Shown here one piece after another: positions 63,701-64,000 of a stretch of 64,000 nucleotides of DNA. The notes beneath the pieces are model-generated. The model was given only the letters and a program-made list of their open reading frames with translations, ran no database searches and was not told where the DNA came from. The stretch lies in assembly GCA_016712715.1 (NCBI GenBank), contig JADJQM010000001.1, positions 758,501 through 822,500 on the forward strand, written 5' to 3'. How positions within the stretch are numbered: position 1 is the stretch's first letter; the number at the start of each line of letters is the position of its first letter. The DNA comes from Rhodospirillaceae bacterium. GTDB lineage: Bacteria; Pseudomonadota; Alphaproteobacteria; Dongiales; Dongiaceae. Position numbers and translations under genes: made by a program.

Positions 63701-63776
63701 TGGTGGAGCCGATCGGGATCGAACCGACGACCTCAAGCTTGCAAAGCTAGCGCTCTCCCAACTGAGCTACGGCCCC
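63701..63776 (-). tRNA. tRNA-Ala (TGC)
   Basis: 76 nt on the minus strand with encoded CCA: starts GGGGCCGTAGCTCAG, anticodon loop CTTTGCAAG (TGC), TTCGATC arm, ends GGCTCCACCA. It lies 99 bp before tRNA-Ile on the transcript and 186 bp after the 16S 3' end. Confidence 0.94.
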
Positions 63777-63956
63777 AACGGTGCAAAACACCGCCGCCCG
63801 GCAACATCAATTCACATTGATGGCCTGGCCTGTTTCTCGAGAAGGGATACGCAGACGGCGGATCCGACGGGTTACCCCATCAGAGCCAGTAATCTTGAGT
63901 GGTTTTCAGTAGTTGTTGGTAAAGCAAAGGAGGAGTGTGAGCTCTTGACCTTCGCT

Positions 63957-64000
<44 letters not shown>

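Overview
This window is a GC-rich piece of an alphaproteobacterial chromosome, most plausibly Rhodospirillales-like. The evidence is the gene families present (sugar-acid catabolism, TRAP transporters, hydantoinase-type operons) and an rRNA operon of alphaproteobacterial type. No marker here fixes the genus. The window has three blocks: a host catabolic region (1 to about 19.75 kb), a complete Mu-like transposable prophage (19914-60185, 40,272 bp), and the distal part of an rRNA operon on the minus strand (about 60.2-64 kb).

The catabolic block starts with a partial ABC substrate-binding protein. A minus-strand pentose/aldonate oxidation set follows: a FAH-family AraD1/GguC-like protein, a xylose-dehydrogenase-like SDR and an IlvD/Edd aldonate dehydratase. 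An IclR regulator is divergent, followed by an aldose 1-epimerase. Next is a minus-strand operon of DapA-family lyase, HyuA, HyuB and SDR, controlled by a divergent GntR regulator. A plus-strand TRAP transporter (DctPQM), an AldA-like aldehyde dehydrogenase and an UxaA-type dehydratase come after it, then a small sialyltransferase-like gene and a tautomerase. Four of these genes carry one in-frame stop or a one-base frameshift, and at least one phage gene, probably two, shows the same. That spread suggests residual sequencing error at least as strongly as decay.

The prophage is bounded by the 5-bp duplication CCGTG and TG...CA ends, with inverted transposase-binding sites CACTTG-N(2-3)-CTGGAG at both ends. 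Left to right it carries a repressor and operators, Ner, a ParB-like protein, transposase A, ATPase B, many small early genes including an MT-A70 adenine methyltransferase and GemA, and a Mor activator. Then come holin-like, lipoprotein and SleB lysis genes, terminase, portal, head genes, protease with a nested scaffold, capsid, and a non-contractile (siphovirus-type) tail with a probable programmed -1 frameshift in the tail chaperone. The right end holds a Mom-type DNA-modification cassette: Com-like zinc protein, an ABC-ATPase fused to a Mom-like GNAT, and a formyltransferase-fold protein. Two cargo genes run against the late operon. One is a possible PD-(D/E)xK-fold protein inserted between head genes. 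The other is a two-helix membrane protein behind a leader of stacked hairpins. These cargo genes and the modification cassette are the most novel content.

The rRNA operon (minus strand) reads 16S 3' end, tRNA-Ala, tRNA-Ile, 23S, 5S, tRNA-fMet, terminator. The 23S gene appears to lack about 280 nt near its 3' end, including the sarcin-ricin loop and part of the peptidyl-transferase region, so this copy is either non-functional or misassembled.
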